Counted from the stretch's first letter, positions 27,259-36,341 are shown. The stretch: 64,000 bases of DNA from Gemmatimonadota bacterium (GCA_014192065.1 BJHH01000001.1:186001-250000), one strand, 5' to 3'. The notes: generated from the letters alone by a model not told the origin. Translations and numbers: made by a program.

Positions 27259-28650
27259 ATGAGTATGGCGCCTACGCAACCATCAGACACCGGCACCGAC
27301 ACCGGCACCGACACCGACACCGGCACCGACCCCGGCTGGCGGCGCGCGCGCAATGCGCCATCGCTCGCCGAAGCATACCGGACCGTCAACGTCTCGCACC
27401 GCACCTGGTGGCGGAAGATCCTCGCCTTCGCCGGCCCCGGGTACCTCGTCGCCGTCGGCTATATGGACCCGGGTAACTGGGCCACCGACCTCGCCGGCGG
27501 CGCGCAGTTCGGTTACGCCCTGCTCTCCGTCATCCTGATGTCGAACCTGATGGCGGTGCTCCTGCAGGGGCTCGCCTCAAAACTCGGCATCGTCACTGGA
27601 CGCGATCTCGCGCAGGCCTGCCGAGATCACTACTCACGGCCGGTCTCGTTCGCGCTCTGGGTGCTCTGCGAAATCGCCATCGCCGCCTGCGATCTCGCCG
27701 AAGTCATCGGCTCGGCGATCGCCCTGAACCTGCTCTTCGGGATTCCGCTCACCTGGGGCGTGATCATCACCGCCGCCGACGTGTTGATCGTGCTCATGCT
27801 CCAGAACCGCGGATTCCGCCTGCTCGAGGCGATCGTCATTGTCCTCGTCGCCACGGTCGGCGCCTGCTTCTTGTTCGAGATCATGATCGCGAAGCCGGAG
27901 TTCGCCGCCGTGATGGCCGGCTTCATTCCCTCGACCTCCATCATCAGCGACCCGGCCAAGCTCTACATCGCCATCGGCATCCTCGGCGCCACCGTCATGC
28001 CGCACAATCTCTACCTGCACTCGTCCATCGTGCAGACCCGCAAGTACGACGAAACGATCGCTGGGAAGCGTGAAGCGGTGAAGTACGCGTTCATCGATTC
28101 GACGATCGCCCTCTCGTTCGCGCTCTTTATTAACGCGGCCATCCTGATCGTGGCGGCGGCCACCTTCCATACCACCGGCAATACGGAAGTCGCCGAAATC
28201 GGACAGGCATACGAACTGCTCACTCCGCTCCTCGGCGTGACCGGCGCGAGTACCGTATTCGCCATCGCCTTGTTGGCAAGCGGACAGAACTCGACGCTCA
28301 CCGGTACGCTCGCCGGGCAGATCGTGATGGAAGGTTTCCTCGACATTCGCCTCCGGCCTTGGCTGCGACGGCTCATCACGCGCGCCATCGCCATCGTGCC
28401 GGCCGTCATCGTGTCGATCCTCTACGGTGAAGCCGGCACCATGAAACTGCTCATCCTCAGCCAGGTCATCCTGTCGCTGCAGCTCTCGTTCGCCGTCTTC
28501 CCGCTGGTACAATTCACGAGCGAACGTGCCAAAATGGGGGAGTTCACGAACCCCGCCTGGCTCAAGCGGCTCGCGTGGACCGTGGCGATCGTGATCGGCT
28601 CGCTCAATGCCTGGTTGCTCTTCCAAACATTTAGCGGATGGCTCTCCTGA
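27259..28650 (+). CDS. mntH: NRAMP-family manganese transporter MntH
   Basis: 463 aa; ATG at 27259 or 27265. About 11 membrane helices. The metal-binding DPGN of helix 1 (residues 70-73) and MPHNLYLHS of helix 6 (from residue 247) are intact, as expected for proton-coupled Mn(II) import. The cytosolic N-terminus contains a run of Thr-Gly-Thr-Asp repeats before WRRARN, unusual for the family. The stop overlaps the ATG of the universal stress gene (TGATG), and the DtxR-like regulator follows, making a three-gene manganese operon controlled by the upstream palindrome. Confidence 0.93.
   Translation: MSMAPTQPSDTGTDTGTDTDTGTDPGWRRARNAPSLAEAYRTVNVSHRTWWRKILAFAGPGYLVAVGYMDPGNWATDLAGGAQFGYALLSVILMSNLMAVLLQGLASKLGIVTGRDLAQACRDHYSRPVSFALWVLCEIAIAACDLAEVIGSAIALNLLFGIPLTWGVIITAADVLIVLMLQNRGFRLLEAIVIVLVATVGACFLFEIMIAKPEFAAVMAGFIPSTSIISDPAKLYIAIGILGATVMPHNLYLHSSIVQTRKYDETIAGKREAVKYAFIDSTIALSFALFINAAILIVAAATFHTTGNTEVAEIGQAYELLTPLLGVTGASTVFAIALLASGQNSTLTGTLAGQIVMEGFLDIRLRPWLRRLITRAIAIVPAVIVSILYGEAGTMKLLILSQVILSLQLSFAVFPLVQFTSERAKMGEFTNPAWLKRLAWTVAIVIGSLNAWLLFQTFSGWLS
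27286..27327 (+). repeat. 12-bp tandem repeat in the 5' end of mntH
   Basis: The unit GACACCGGCACC occurs three times, with one half unit (GACACC) between the second and third copies. It encodes [14 protein letters not shown] in the cytosolic tail. Copy changes would keep the frame. Confidence 0.85.
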
Positions 28651-29084
28651 TGTACAAGCGCATCCTCGTCCCGCTGGAAAACTCGCCCGCCGACCGCGCG
28701 ATCCTCGAGCACGTCGTGATGCTGGCGCGCCACGACTCGGCGAGTCTCGTGCTCATTCACGTCGCCGACGGCTTCGCCGCACGCAATCTCAAGCAACTGT
28801 CGCTGCGCGAGTCGGAAGAGATGCGCAAGGACCGCGCTTATCTGGACGCGACCGTCGCGCGTCTCGCCGCTCTCGGCGTGCAGGTGGAGGCGGTGCTTGC
28901 CAGCGGCGACCCCACCACGGAGATCACGGCCGCCGCCGAGCGTGAGCAGTGCGATCTGATCGCGATGGCCACGCACGGCCACCGCTGGGTCAAGGACTTC
29001 CTGTTTGGAAGCGTCGCCGATGCGGTGCGCCACCGCACGCTCGTGCCGGTGCTGATGGTGCGTCAGCAGGCCGTGGGTGAATGA
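28650..29084 (+). CDS. Universal stress protein A family protein
   Basis: 144 aa from the ATG at 28650, overlapping the mntH stop by one base. The single Usp domain starts YKRILVPLENSPADRAILEH and ends with a nucleotide-binding-like loop THGHRWVKDFLFGSVADAV. In ATP-binding Usp proteins the loop is G-2x-G-9x-G-(S/T); here the second Gly is Trp, so ATP binding is doubtful. It is placed between a manganese importer and its probable regulator, with 4-bp overlaps on the downstream side, so its role may be tied to manganese or oxidative stress. Confidence 0.88.
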   Translation: MYKRILVPLENSPADRAILEHVVMLARHDSASLVLIHVADGFAARNLKQLSLRESEEMRKDRAYLDATVARLAALGVQVEAVLASGDPTTEITAAAEREQCDLIAMATHGHRWVKDFLFGSVADAVRHRTLVPVLMVRQQAVGE

Positions 29085-29803
29085 AAGCGCGGCCCGAACT
29101 GACCGTCGAGGCCGAGGACTATCTCAAGGCCATCTATGAATTGGAGCGCGCCGACGCAGCGGCCGGCACCAACGCCGTAGCCGAGCGGCTCGGAGTTGCC
29201 GCCGCGAGCGTGAGCGGAATGCTGCAGCGGCTCGGGCGCCTCGGTCTCGTGAAGACCGAGCGATATCGCGGCACGCGACTCACCGAGCCGGGACGAACGG
29301 TCGCGCTCCAACTGATTCGTCGGCATCGAATCATCGAGAGTTACCTCGTCGCCCGGCTGGGTTTTGCGTGGGACGACGTGCACGACGAGGCCGAGCGGCT
29401 CGAGCACGCCGCGAGTCCCGAACTCATCGAACGCATGGCTGAGGTGCTCGGCAATCCCACCGCCGACCCGCACGGTGCTCCCATTCCGACGGCAGAGGGC
29501 ATGGTGGACGAGCGGCGCCTAGCGAGCATCGCGGCGCTCGAGCCGGGCGCCGGCGCGAAGGTGCTCCGTATGAGCGACCGCGATCCGAAATTGCTTCGCT
29601 ATCTGGCAGGGCGGGGCATCCGCCCTGGCGCGCGCATCCGCGTCGAGGCCAAGGAGCCGTTCGACGGCCCCATAATCCTGACCGTGGGCCGCAAGCGGCA
29701 TACCATAGCGCCGGGTGCGGCAGGCAATGTCTGGGTGGAGCCGGACACCGCCGTTCGGCGACCGCCGAAACCGAAGACTGCTAGATCACGCCCCAGCGCT
29801 TGA
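29081..29803 (+). CDS. DtxR/MntR-family metal-dependent repressor
   Basis: 240 aa, ATG overlapping the usp stop (ATGA). An N-terminal winged helix (residues 8-70), the dimerisation/metal domain (to about 145) and a C-terminal FeoA/SH3-like domain (about 155-230) follow the DtxR plan. By alignment with DtxR the primary metal site has Asp13 in place of Met10, and Glu105 in place of Cys102, with Glu108 and His109 conserved. This carboxylate-rich pattern is that of manganese-sensing MntR. The ancillary site (His82, Glu86, His101) is also kept. It probably represses its own operon through the 14-bp palindrome upstream of mntH when manganese is plentiful. Confidence 0.9.
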   Translation: MKARPELTVEAEDYLKAIYELERADAAAGTNAVAERLGVAAASVSGMLQRLGRLGLVKTERYRGTRLTEPGRTVALQLIRRHRIIESYLVARLGFAWDDVHDEAERLEHAASPELIERMAEVLGNPTADPHGAPIPTAEGMVDERRLASIAALEPGAGAKVLRMSDRDPKLLRYLAGRGIRPGARIRVEAKEPFDGPIILTVGRKRHTIAPGAAGNVWVEPDTAVRRPPKPKTARSRPSA

Positions 29804-29879
29804 CCCGCGCGCAGTACGCGGCAACGCGACTGCGCTGGGCCTCACGGTACTGCCCGCGAATCCCTAGCTTCTGCCGCAG

Positions 29880-30944
29880 GTGACCAAATCAGGCAAGAAG
29901 ACCCCGCCGAGCGCGCTCGCTGCGCCGTTGCGCGCGCCACTGTCGGCGCCGTCGCTGTCGGACATGCACGCCGCCGCGAAACGTCTGCACGGAGTGGCGG
30001 TACGCACGGCGCTCACCCGGTTTGATCCCGGAACCGCGACGATTCCCGGTGCCGGTGGCCGCGCCGCGCCGGAGATCTACCTCAAGCTCGAACACACACA
30101 ACCGATCGGGTCGTTCAAGATTCGCGGCGCGGCCAATGCGCTCGCGCTCGCGACCGCAACAGAAATTGCCGATGGCATCTGGACCGCGAGCGCGGGCAAC
30201 ATGGCGCAGGGGGTGGCTTGGGTCGCGCGTGCACGCGGCGTGCGATGCGTGGCGGTCGTTCCCGATCACGCCCCGCGCGCCAAGACCGATGCCATCAAAC
30301 GACTCGGCGCCGAAGTCATCGTCGTGCCATTCGAAGCGTGGTGGGACGCGCTGCTGACGCATTCGCACCCTGGGATGACGGGACTCATGGTGCACCCGTT
30401 CGCTGACAATGCCGTCATGGCCGGCAATGCGACGATCGGTCTCGAGATAGCCGAAGACCAGCCGGATCTCGATGCGGTCCTCGTGCCGTGGGGCGGGGGA
30501 GGGCTCGCGCTCGGCATTGCCGCAGCGCTGCGTGAGGTAAGCCCCAACACCAAAGTCTACGCGGTCGAGGTGGAGACTGCCGCACCGCTCACGGCATCGA
30601 TCTCGGCGGGCGAGCCAGTGATCGTGCGTCGCACGAAGACCTTCATTGATGGGATGGGTAGCGATCGTGTCTCGCACGAAACCTGGCCGCTCGTGAAGGG
30701 GCTCATCGCAGGAACGGTCGTCGTCACGGTGCAGCAGGTGGCCGCCGCGCTCAAGCTCTTGATCGAACGGGCCGGCGTGACCGCAGAAGGTGCGGGAGCG
30801 GCGACGGTCGCGGCCGCGATGGCCGGTGCCATGCGCGGGCGCAGTGCAATCGCGCTGCCGGCAAAGCGAGTCGCCTGTGTGATCAGCGGCGGGAACATTG
30901 ATGCCGACGTCGTGGCCGCCATTATGAGAGGCGCCGTGCCGTGA
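29880..30944 (+). CDS. Threonine/serine dehydratase-like PLP enzyme (fold type II)
   Basis: 354 aa, GTG start. PLP-binding Lys80 sits in IGSFKIRGA. The substrate loop reads TASAGNMAQGVAW, with Met where most threonine dehydratases have His (SAGNHAQG). The phosphate-binding glycine loop is PWGGGGLALGIA and the C-terminus has SGGNID. There is no ACT regulatory domain, so it resembles catabolic or biosynthetic-like short threonine/serine ammonia-lyases or racemases. It makes 2-oxobutyrate or pyruvate if a dehydratase. It is not obviously in an operon with mntR (76-bp gap). Confidence 0.85.
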   Translation: MTKSGKKTPPSALAAPLRAPLSAPSLSDMHAAAKRLHGVAVRTALTRFDPGTATIPGAGGRAAPEIYLKLEHTQPIGSFKIRGAANALALATATEIADGIWTASAGNMAQGVAWVARARGVRCVAVVPDHAPRAKTDAIKRLGAEVIVVPFEAWWDALLTHSHPGMTGLMVHPFADNAVMAGNATIGLEIAEDQPDLDAVLVPWGGGGLALGIAAALREVSPNTKVYAVEVETAAPLTASISAGEPVIVRRTKTFIDGMGSDRVSHETWPLVKGLIAGTVVVTVQQVAAALKLLIERAGVTAEGAGAATVAAAMAGAMRGRSAIALPAKRVACVISGGNIDADVVAAIMRGAVP

Positions 30945-30985
30945 TGGATGGGACCAGGCCCCGTCTGCCAAGAGCCACAGACTGA

Positions 30986-32347
30986 TTAGGGCAGCTCGCT
31001 GACCGACCCCTGCGCGCGTCCAAGCGCCACGCGCGCGAACAGCAGGCCAGCGCGTGCCTCGATCGCCTGCGTGCGCGCTGAATTGAGTGCGAGCGAGGCG
31101 GTGATCACTTCCGCGTTGCCGGCCACGCCGGCCCGCAACCGTTCGCGGGCCTGGTCCAACTCCTGTTCCGCCAGCGAAAGCCGCTCATCCGCCGCTTCGA
31201 GTAATTCGCGGGCGGCACCGAGGTCGAGCAATGCCACGCGGATGTCGGCGGTCACCTGCCGCTCGATCTCGCGGCGGCGAACGTCCAGCTCACGGCTCGC
31301 AGCGCGTTGCTCGTCGAGCCGCCCTTCGCGGCGAAATCCGTCGAACACCGGCACCGAAAGCTGGATGCCCCAGCTGTACGTGTTCAGCAGCCGGTCCGTC
31401 GCCTTGCCATTGCTGCCCTGATCGGCGAAGAGCGAAAGCGACGGCAGTCGTTCGGCGCGGATCGCCGCGACTAACCGTTCGGCCGCTGCCGACTGTTCAA
31501 TCGCCGCACGTATGTCGCCGCGTGCGCGCAGGGCCCGGGCGACGGCGTCGGTCGCTGAGGCCGGTCCCGACGCAGCGCCAATCGACGGCAGTGAATCAAC
31601 GAGTGTCACGGGCGTGCCGTCGGCCAATCCGAGTGTGCGGACGAGATCAATTCGCGCGCGCTCGCGTTCCGACCGCGCGGCGATCAGCTGGCTGCGAATG
31701 AGCGAGAGCTGCGCCCGCGCCCGGGTGACATCGAGGGCAATGCCGATTCCCGCGTTTAGCTGGTCGCGCGCCATTCCCACGAGTTCGGCCGCGAGCACCG
31801 AGTCGGTCTGGCGCGCTCCGAGGTAGGCGTCCGCACGCATCGCGCGCACATAGGCGGTGGCGGCGGCGGCGGCGGCCTGCTGCGACGCGCCAGTCGCGTC
31901 CTCTGCTCCTGCCAGCGCTGCTGAACGCGCAGCGCGCAGCCTCGCCAACGCGGCGCCGTCGAACAGATTTTGCCGCACACTACCGCGGAGGTCCCAACTG
32001 CGCACGGGGCCCAGCCGCTGCCCGTTGGGGTCGAGCAGGCCGCGTCCGGTGGCGGGATCGGCGAAGGCAATGCCCAGTCCGGCGCTGTTGAACGTGCGCT
32101 CGCCGTCGAAGGCAGACGCGGTGATGCTCGGCAACAGTTCGGCACGCCGCTGTCGCACCCGCGCGTCGGCCTGCAGCGCACGAAGTCGCGCCGTCTCGGG
32201 GCCTGCGCCCCGGTCGGCGGCCAATCGAGCAGCGCCGCCCAGTGTGAGCGAGATGGCTTGTTGCACCGCTGGTTGTGCGGCCAGCGGGCGAACTCCCGGG
32301 CTGGCCAATACCAGTGCAACCAGCAGCGTTGTTCGAAGTCGGTGCAT
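30986..32347 (-). CDS. TolC-family outer-membrane efflux protein
   Basis: 453 aa from the ATG at 32347; the open frame continues upstream but without a signal peptide at its start. The signal peptide ends PLAAQP. Two repeats of the OEP domain are seen, rich in long Ala/Arg/Leu/Glu helices (for example SLIRSQLIAARSERERARID and ELLEAADERLSLAEQELDQA), with the barrel strands SWGIQLSVPVFDGF and SWDLRGSVRQNLFDG. It should form a trimeric channel-tunnel for an efflux or type I system. No inner-membrane or adaptor partner is adjacent, so it is an orphan here. Confidence 0.9.
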   Translation of the reverse strand: MHRLRTTLLVALVLASPGVRPLAAQPAVQQAISLTLGGAARLAADRGAGPETARLRALQADARVRQRRAELLPSITASAFDGERTFNSAGLGIAFADPATGRGLLDPNGQRLGPVRSWDLRGSVRQNLFDGAALARLRAARSAALAGAEDATGASQQAAAAAATAYVRAMRADAYLGARQTDSVLAAELVGMARDQLNAGIGIALDVTRARAQLSLIRSQLIAARSERERARIDLVRTLGLADGTPVTLVDSLPSIGAASGPASATDAVARALRARGDIRAAIEQSAAAERLVAAIRAERLPSLSLFADQGSNGKATDRLLNTYSWGIQLSVPVFDGFRREGRLDEQRAASRELDVRRREIERQVTADIRVALLDLGAARELLEAADERLSLAEQELDQARERLRAGVAGNAEVITASLALNSARTQAIEARAGLLFARVALGRAQGSVSELP

Positions 32348-32493
32348 CGGGATGCTCGCGTGGCGTGACGGCGTGGCGACGATGCGGATGCCTCGCCGCG
32401 GGGCACTGGATAATCGCACCGCGCGACCGGCGGCGCACGGGATCGGAGCACGGCAAAGGCGACTCCTGAACGAAGTCGCCTTTGGTGTGATAG

Positions 32494-32567
32494 TCGGGGC
32501 GACAGGATTTGAACCTGCGACCTCCTGCTCCCGAAGCAGGCGCTCTACCGGGCTAAGCTACGCCCCG
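32494..32567 (-). tRNA. tRNA-Pro (anticodon CGG)
   Basis: 74-nt cloverleaf: acceptor CGGGGCG/CGCCCCG with discriminator A, anticodon loop TTCGGGA between CCTGC and GCAGG, and T-loop GGTTCAAAT. CCA is not encoded. Confidence 0.95.
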
Positions 32568-32606
32568 AATTCGGTACAGACTCAGTCATCGCCACTGCGT
32601 CCCACA

Positions 32607-32680
32607 TGCGCCCGGAGGGACTCGAACCCCCAACCTTCTGATCCGTAGTCAGATGCTCTATCCAATTGAGCTACGAGCGC
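32607..32680 (-). tRNA. tRNA-Arg (anticodon ACG)
   Basis: 74-nt cloverleaf: acceptor GCGCTCG/CGGGCGC (one G-T pair), anticodon loop CTACGGA between TCTGA and TCAGA, T-loop GGTTCGAGT. Anticodon A34 would be edited to inosine by TadA. CCA is not encoded. Confidence 0.95.
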
Positions 32681-32723
32681 AAACGTGATTCCATACAACG
32701 ACTTGCCGAGCCTCTAAAAATAG

Positions 32724-32782
32724 ACCCGCCCGAGGTGCGGGTCAACGCCAACGGCGCGTCAACTGCGCTTCCTCGGGCGGGT
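32724..32782 (-). terminator. Probable terminator of the TPR-like gene
   Basis: Inverted arms 32724-32735 and 32771-32782 (ACCCGCCCGAGG / CCTCGGGCGGGT) enclose a 35-base loop that itself can refold. On the minus strand the hairpin is followed by TATTTTTA. Confidence 0.55.
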
Positions 32783-32867
32783 TCTTTTCTCTTTCGCACT
32801 GCCGTGCTGCCGATACTGTCGAGCGGTGTACCGTCTGCTCTATTTGCAGGAGACGCCTCGCGCTCCG

Positions 32868-34388
32868 TTACGGGATTGGCGCGTAGCGAACGCCTGCCGC
32901 GCCGCCCTTTGCAATCTCAACGTTGAACGTCCCTTCGCCGGCCGGCGCGACCGGACCGACGGTGACCGATTTCTTCTCGATCACGGCGCCGGTCTTGTCT
33001 AGGAACTCAAACTCGAGTGTGAACGTCTTCGCGGCCTTGGTGCGGTTTTCGACGCGGCCCGAGAGAATGGTGCTGGTGGTGCCGCGCTCAAAGCTCTCGT
33101 ACGACACCTTGTGCAACATGGCGTCCGACTTGGCCATGTAGACCACGGCCGAATCAGTGTACGCCTTCTTCATCGCCGCGTCTTTGGTGCTGTCAGCCAG
33201 CCCGCGATACGCGTAGGCGTAGAGGAGAATGTTTTCGGGATTTGACGGGTCGAGCGAGAGGAGTCGTCCGACGACGGGGAGCATCTCCTGCGCCCGCTTG
33301 AGGTCGAACAGCGTTGCGGCGTAGTTGTAGAGGTAGTCGCGCGAGTACGGGTTCGCCGTGCTGGCGGTCTTGAACAGCTCTGCCGCATCGGCGCCCTTGT
33401 TCATGCGCGTGGCGATCACGCCGCACTGCGCGGCCGAGATGTCACCCAACTGCGCGGTGGCAGCCTTGCACTCGCCCAGCGCGGCTAGCGCGGCCGTGCT
33501 GTCCTTCGTGAGCGCCCACGCCACGGAGATCCCGTTGATCGCGAACGGCGTTTCGTCTGCCCCGGGATACTCTTTGATCACACGCAGGTACACATCCGCG
33601 GCGCCCTTGTACATCTGCGCCTTGCGCGGTTCAGTCGCTTTCTCGGCGAAGTTCTGTTGGATGCGGCCGAGGTTGAACAGCAGGTTCGCGCGAACCTTTG
33701 CGTTCGCCGTGTCGCTCGCGAGTTTTTCGAGAGCGATATTCAGGTACTTGATCTGGCCGTCTTCGTCGTTCTTGGCCTGCATCACGCGCCAGAGCACGTC
33801 GTAGGGCTGCGGTGCGTCCTTCGAGAGAATGATCGCGCGGGTGGCCGACTTCTCTGCCGAGTCGAGGAGGTTGGACTGGAGCGCCTTGTAGGCGGCCCCG
33901 ATACGGCCGGCGAACGGCTTGTACTCGCGCCACTGACCCGTCTCTTCCTTGCACATCGGCTTCGCCGTCTCGACAATCGTGAGCAGCGAGTCCGTGACCA
34001 CCAGAAGATCCAGCGATGCCGCCTTGTCGCCTGGCATGTTCACGTTGCCGCGGGTCTGTACTTCGCCGCCAAACTCGACGGCCAGCATCAGGTACTGCGC
34101 GGCGAGGTAGTCACGGCCCAAGGTGTTCTGGCTGCTGGCCTTGTCGAACACGTTCTTGAGCCCATCCCGTACGGCCTTCATCCCCTCTTCGGGCGTCTTC
34201 GCGCCGACGGCCTTTGAACGGCCGATGGAGGCAAGGGCGAGGGGCTGCGGCTGCATCTGCTCGATGTCGCAGGCAGGTGCGGCGGTGGCGGCAGGTGCGG
34301 CGGCGGCACCACCCTGTGCGCCGGCGACGACTGGCACGGCGATGAGGAGAGCGGCCGAGAACTTGGTAAACCGAGTGAAGTCGAACAT
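32868..34388 (-). CDS. Secreted tetratricopeptide-like repeat protein
   Basis: 506 aa from the ATG at 34388; the longer open frame would overlap tRNA-Val and is rejected. The signal peptide ends VVAGAQ near residue 26, followed by an Ala-rich linker. Residues about 60-410 are helical with TPR-like pairs (for example ANLLFNLGRIQQNFAEKA, YLYNYAATLFDLKRAQEMLP and NILLYAYAYRGLAD). The last ~95 residues form a beta-sandwich-like domain with KTFTLEFEFLDKTGAVIEKK and VAPAGEGTFNVEI. It is probably a periplasmic scaffold, function unknown. It is flanked by tRNA genes on the same strand on both sides. Confidence 0.85.
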   Translation of the reverse strand: MFDFTRFTKFSAALLIAVPVVAGAQGGAAAAPAATAAPACDIEQMQPQPLALASIGRSKAVGAKTPEEGMKAVRDGLKNVFDKASSQNTLGRDYLAAQYLMLAVEFGGEVQTRGNVNMPGDKAASLDLLVVTDSLLTIVETAKPMCKEETGQWREYKPFAGRIGAAYKALQSNLLDSAEKSATRAIILSKDAPQPYDVLWRVMQAKNDEDGQIKYLNIALEKLASDTANAKVRANLLFNLGRIQQNFAEKATEPRKAQMYKGAADVYLRVIKEYPGADETPFAINGISVAWALTKDSTAALAALGECKAATAQLGDISAAQCGVIATRMNKGADAAELFKTASTANPYSRDYLYNYAATLFDLKRAQEMLPVVGRLLSLDPSNPENILLYAYAYRGLADSTKDAAMKKAYTDSAVVYMAKSDAMLHKVSYESFERGTTSTILSGRVENRTKAAKTFTLEFEFLDKTGAVIEKKSVTVGPVAPAGEGTFNVEIAKGGAAGVRYAPIP

Positions 34389-34525
34389 GGGAGCTCGCAA
34401 ATTGAGGGGGGTACTGAGACGACTTGCGACAATCGGCGAAATCCGCCGCGAACTAACCAGATGTACGAATGGGAGGCCTCCGGGGTTGGAGCTCCAGCGG
34501 TACAATCCCCGAAAAACGGCTCCTA

Positions 34526-34599
34526 TGGGCGGTACAAGACTCGAACTTGTGACCTCCACGATGTCAACGTGGCGCTCTAACCAACTGAGCTAACCGCCC
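34526..34599 (-). tRNA. tRNA-Val (anticodon GAC)
   Basis: 74-nt cloverleaf: acceptor GGGCGGT/ACCGCCC with discriminator A, anticodon loop TTGACAT between CCACG and CGTGG. CCA is not encoded. Confidence 0.95.
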
Positions 34600-34653
34600 T
34601 GCAAATTGAATCTTACGGCAACTGATGAGCAACCGCTGGACAGGTGAATACAG

Positions 34654-34726
34654 AGCGGGAAACGGGACTCGAACCCGCGACCCCAACCTTGGCAAGGTTG
34701 TGCTCTACCAACTGAGCTATTCCCGC
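34654..34726 (-). tRNA. tRNA-Gly (anticodon GCC)
   Basis: 73-nt cloverleaf: acceptor GCGGGAA/TTCCCGC with the discriminator U usual for bacterial tRNA-Gly, anticodon loop TTGCCAA between CAACC and GGTTG. CCA is not encoded. Confidence 0.95.
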
Positions 34727-34757
34727 GATCTCACTGTCAAAACCAACCGACCGGCGG

Positions 34758-34830
<73 letters not shown>

Positions 34831-34931
34831 CGCCGGCATTCGGATTTCCCCAGTCTGCCAACCGAACAAAGGACAGTACACAGGAACCAAAAAAGCTATC
34901 CACGGGTCTTAAGAGGGTCAAGCGTAACTGC

Positions 34932-34991
34932 TGGCAAATTTCGAGTAAATGCACTATTTTTTGATTCCTTCTGTTTCACCGCGTTGGTGAA
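34932..34991 (+). promoter_or_regulatory. Candidate promoter and small hairpin in the leader of the sigma-factor gene
   Basis: TGGCAA (34932-34937) and TATTTT (34955-34960) are 17 bp apart in an AT-rich patch. A small hairpin (TTCACC 34975-34980, GGTGAA 34986-34991) lies in the predicted ~110-nt leader. Weak match; listed because this 248-bp gap holds no gene. Confidence 0.3.
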
Positions 34992-35078
34992 GCAAAATCT
35001 TGGCGCAGAGCCGGTTCGCGGTGTCCGACCGCGCAGGCAGCGTCTCAACAGAAGGCACCCTAAGGAGCGGCAGCGCCG

Positions 35079-36254
35079 ATGAAGTCAGTACCGAAGCGTC
35101 GGACGCCGGCGCCAACAAGGGCCTCCAAGAATTCTGCCAAGGCCAGTATCAAGATCAAGACCGCGATCAAGAACACCACCAAGCAGAAGGCGGCCCCTCA
35201 GCCGAAGTCTTCGGCTGGAAAGAAGTCGGCCCCTGCGACAGTGAAGACCAAGACGACGGTTACCGTGAAGTCGGCGACCGCGCTGCCAACCAAGACCGCC
35301 CTCACCGTGCAGGCCGCTGCTTCAGCGGCTGCGCCAAGGAATAGCCCAGTTTCCGTGTCCGTTGCATCCGAACCCAAGGCCCGCCGCCGCCGTCGTACGG
35401 CCCCGGCAGGCATCGCGCCCAGCGAGCCTGAGCGCGACATCCTCGACCAGTACCTCTACGAAGTCTCCACGTACCCGCTGCTCAAGGGGCACGAGGAAAT
35501 CGACATCGCCCGCAAGATTCGCGCGGGTGATGCGGACGCGCTCCAGGAACTCGTCAAGCGCAATCTGCGATTCGTCATCTCGGTCGCCAAGAAGTACCAG
35601 AATCGCGGCCTGCCCCTCATTGACCTGATCGGCGAAGGCAATGTTGGCCTGCTCACCGCCGCGCGGAAGTTCGATCCCGATCAGGGCGTCAAGTTCATCT
35701 CGTACGCGGTCTGGTGGATCCGCCAGGCCATCCTGTCGTCGCTGGCCCGCCAAGGCCGCACCGTGCGCGTGCCGCTCAATCGGACGGCCGATCTCTCGCG
35801 CATCATCAAGGCCTCAGAGATTCTCCGGCAAAAGCTGCGTCGCGAGCCAACGCCTGAAGAGCTCGCTCAGCTCACCGGGCTCTCCGTGGACGTCGTGCAG
35901 TCGCTCGCCGCGCTCAACACCGGCGACGTGCGACTCGACGCGCCAATGGATCCGGATGGCGACCGTTCGCTGATCGAACGCTTCGTGGCCGACGAAATGC
36001 CGGATACCGAAGAAGAGGCAATGAACCGCTTCCTCAACGATGAAATCGAGTCGTCGCTCAATACGCTGCCGTCACGCGACGCCAAGGTGCTCCGGCTCTA
36101 CTTCGGTCTCGAAGCGGGCAGGGAACACACGCTTGAAGAAATCGGTTCGATGCTGGGCGTGACTCGCGAGCGCGTGCGACAGCTGCGCGACCGAGCGCTC
36201 AAGCGGCTCCGTGAAGGTGAAGTGGGGCGCGCGCTCGGTTCGTTCGCGGCGTAG
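35079..36254 (+). CDS. Sigma-70 family RNA polymerase sigma factor with a basic histone-like N-terminal tail
   Basis: 391 aa; ATG with AAGGAG about 11 bases upstream. Region 1.2 begins at DILDQYLYEVSTYPLL (residue 120). Region 2 contains NLRFVISVAKKYQNRG, DLIGEGNVGLL and FISYAVWWIRQAI. Region 3 contains VRVPLNRTADLSRIIKASEI. The region 4 helix-turn-helix reads TLEEIGSMLGVTRERVRQLR. This is a group 1/2 (RpoD-like) factor for -35/-10 promoters. Residues 1-114 are extraordinary: 26 Lys/Arg in the first 106 residues, many Ala, Thr and Pro, and a single acidic residue (Glu98), ending in five consecutive Arg. This resembles the tail of histone H1-like proteins and replaces the acidic region 1.1 of housekeeping sigma factors. 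A terminator follows. Confidence 0.93.
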   Translation: MKSVPKRRTPAPTRASKNSAKASIKIKTAIKNTTKQKAAPQPKSSAGKKSAPATVKTKTTVTVKSATALPTKTALTVQAAASAAAPRNSPVSVSVASEPKARRRRRTAPAGIAPSEPERDILDQYLYEVSTYPLLKGHEEIDIARKIRAGDADALQELVKRNLRFVISVAKKYQNRGLPLIDLIGEGNVGLLTAARKFDPDQGVKFISYAVWWIRQAILSSLARQGRTVRVPLNRTADLSRIIKASEILRQKLRREPTPEELAQLTGLSVDVVQSLAALNTGDVRLDAPMDPDGDRSLIERFVADEMPDTEEEAMNRFLNDEIESSLNTLPSRDAKVLRLYFGLEAGREHTLEEIGSMLGVTRERVRQLRDRALKRLREGEVGRALGSFAA

Positions 36255-36277
36255 GCCCTAGCCGGGTTGCGGTAACG

Positions 36278-36315
36278 ACAGCGGGGGCCGGCTTCGCAAT
36301 CCGAAGCCGGCCCCG
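36278..36315 (+). terminator. Terminator of the sigma-factor gene
   Basis: A 16-bp GC-rich stem (36278-36294 with one bulged G, 36300-36315), a five-base loop, then CGTTT. It begins 24 bp after the stop. Confidence 0.75.
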
Positions 36316-36341
36316 CTCGTTTGTCTGTCGCGCTGCCTACC

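Noticed and set aside
34391-34559. N-terminal extension of the TPR-like protein up to 34559
   Set aside because: It runs through the tRNA-Val gene; the ATG at 34388 begins a proper signal peptide.
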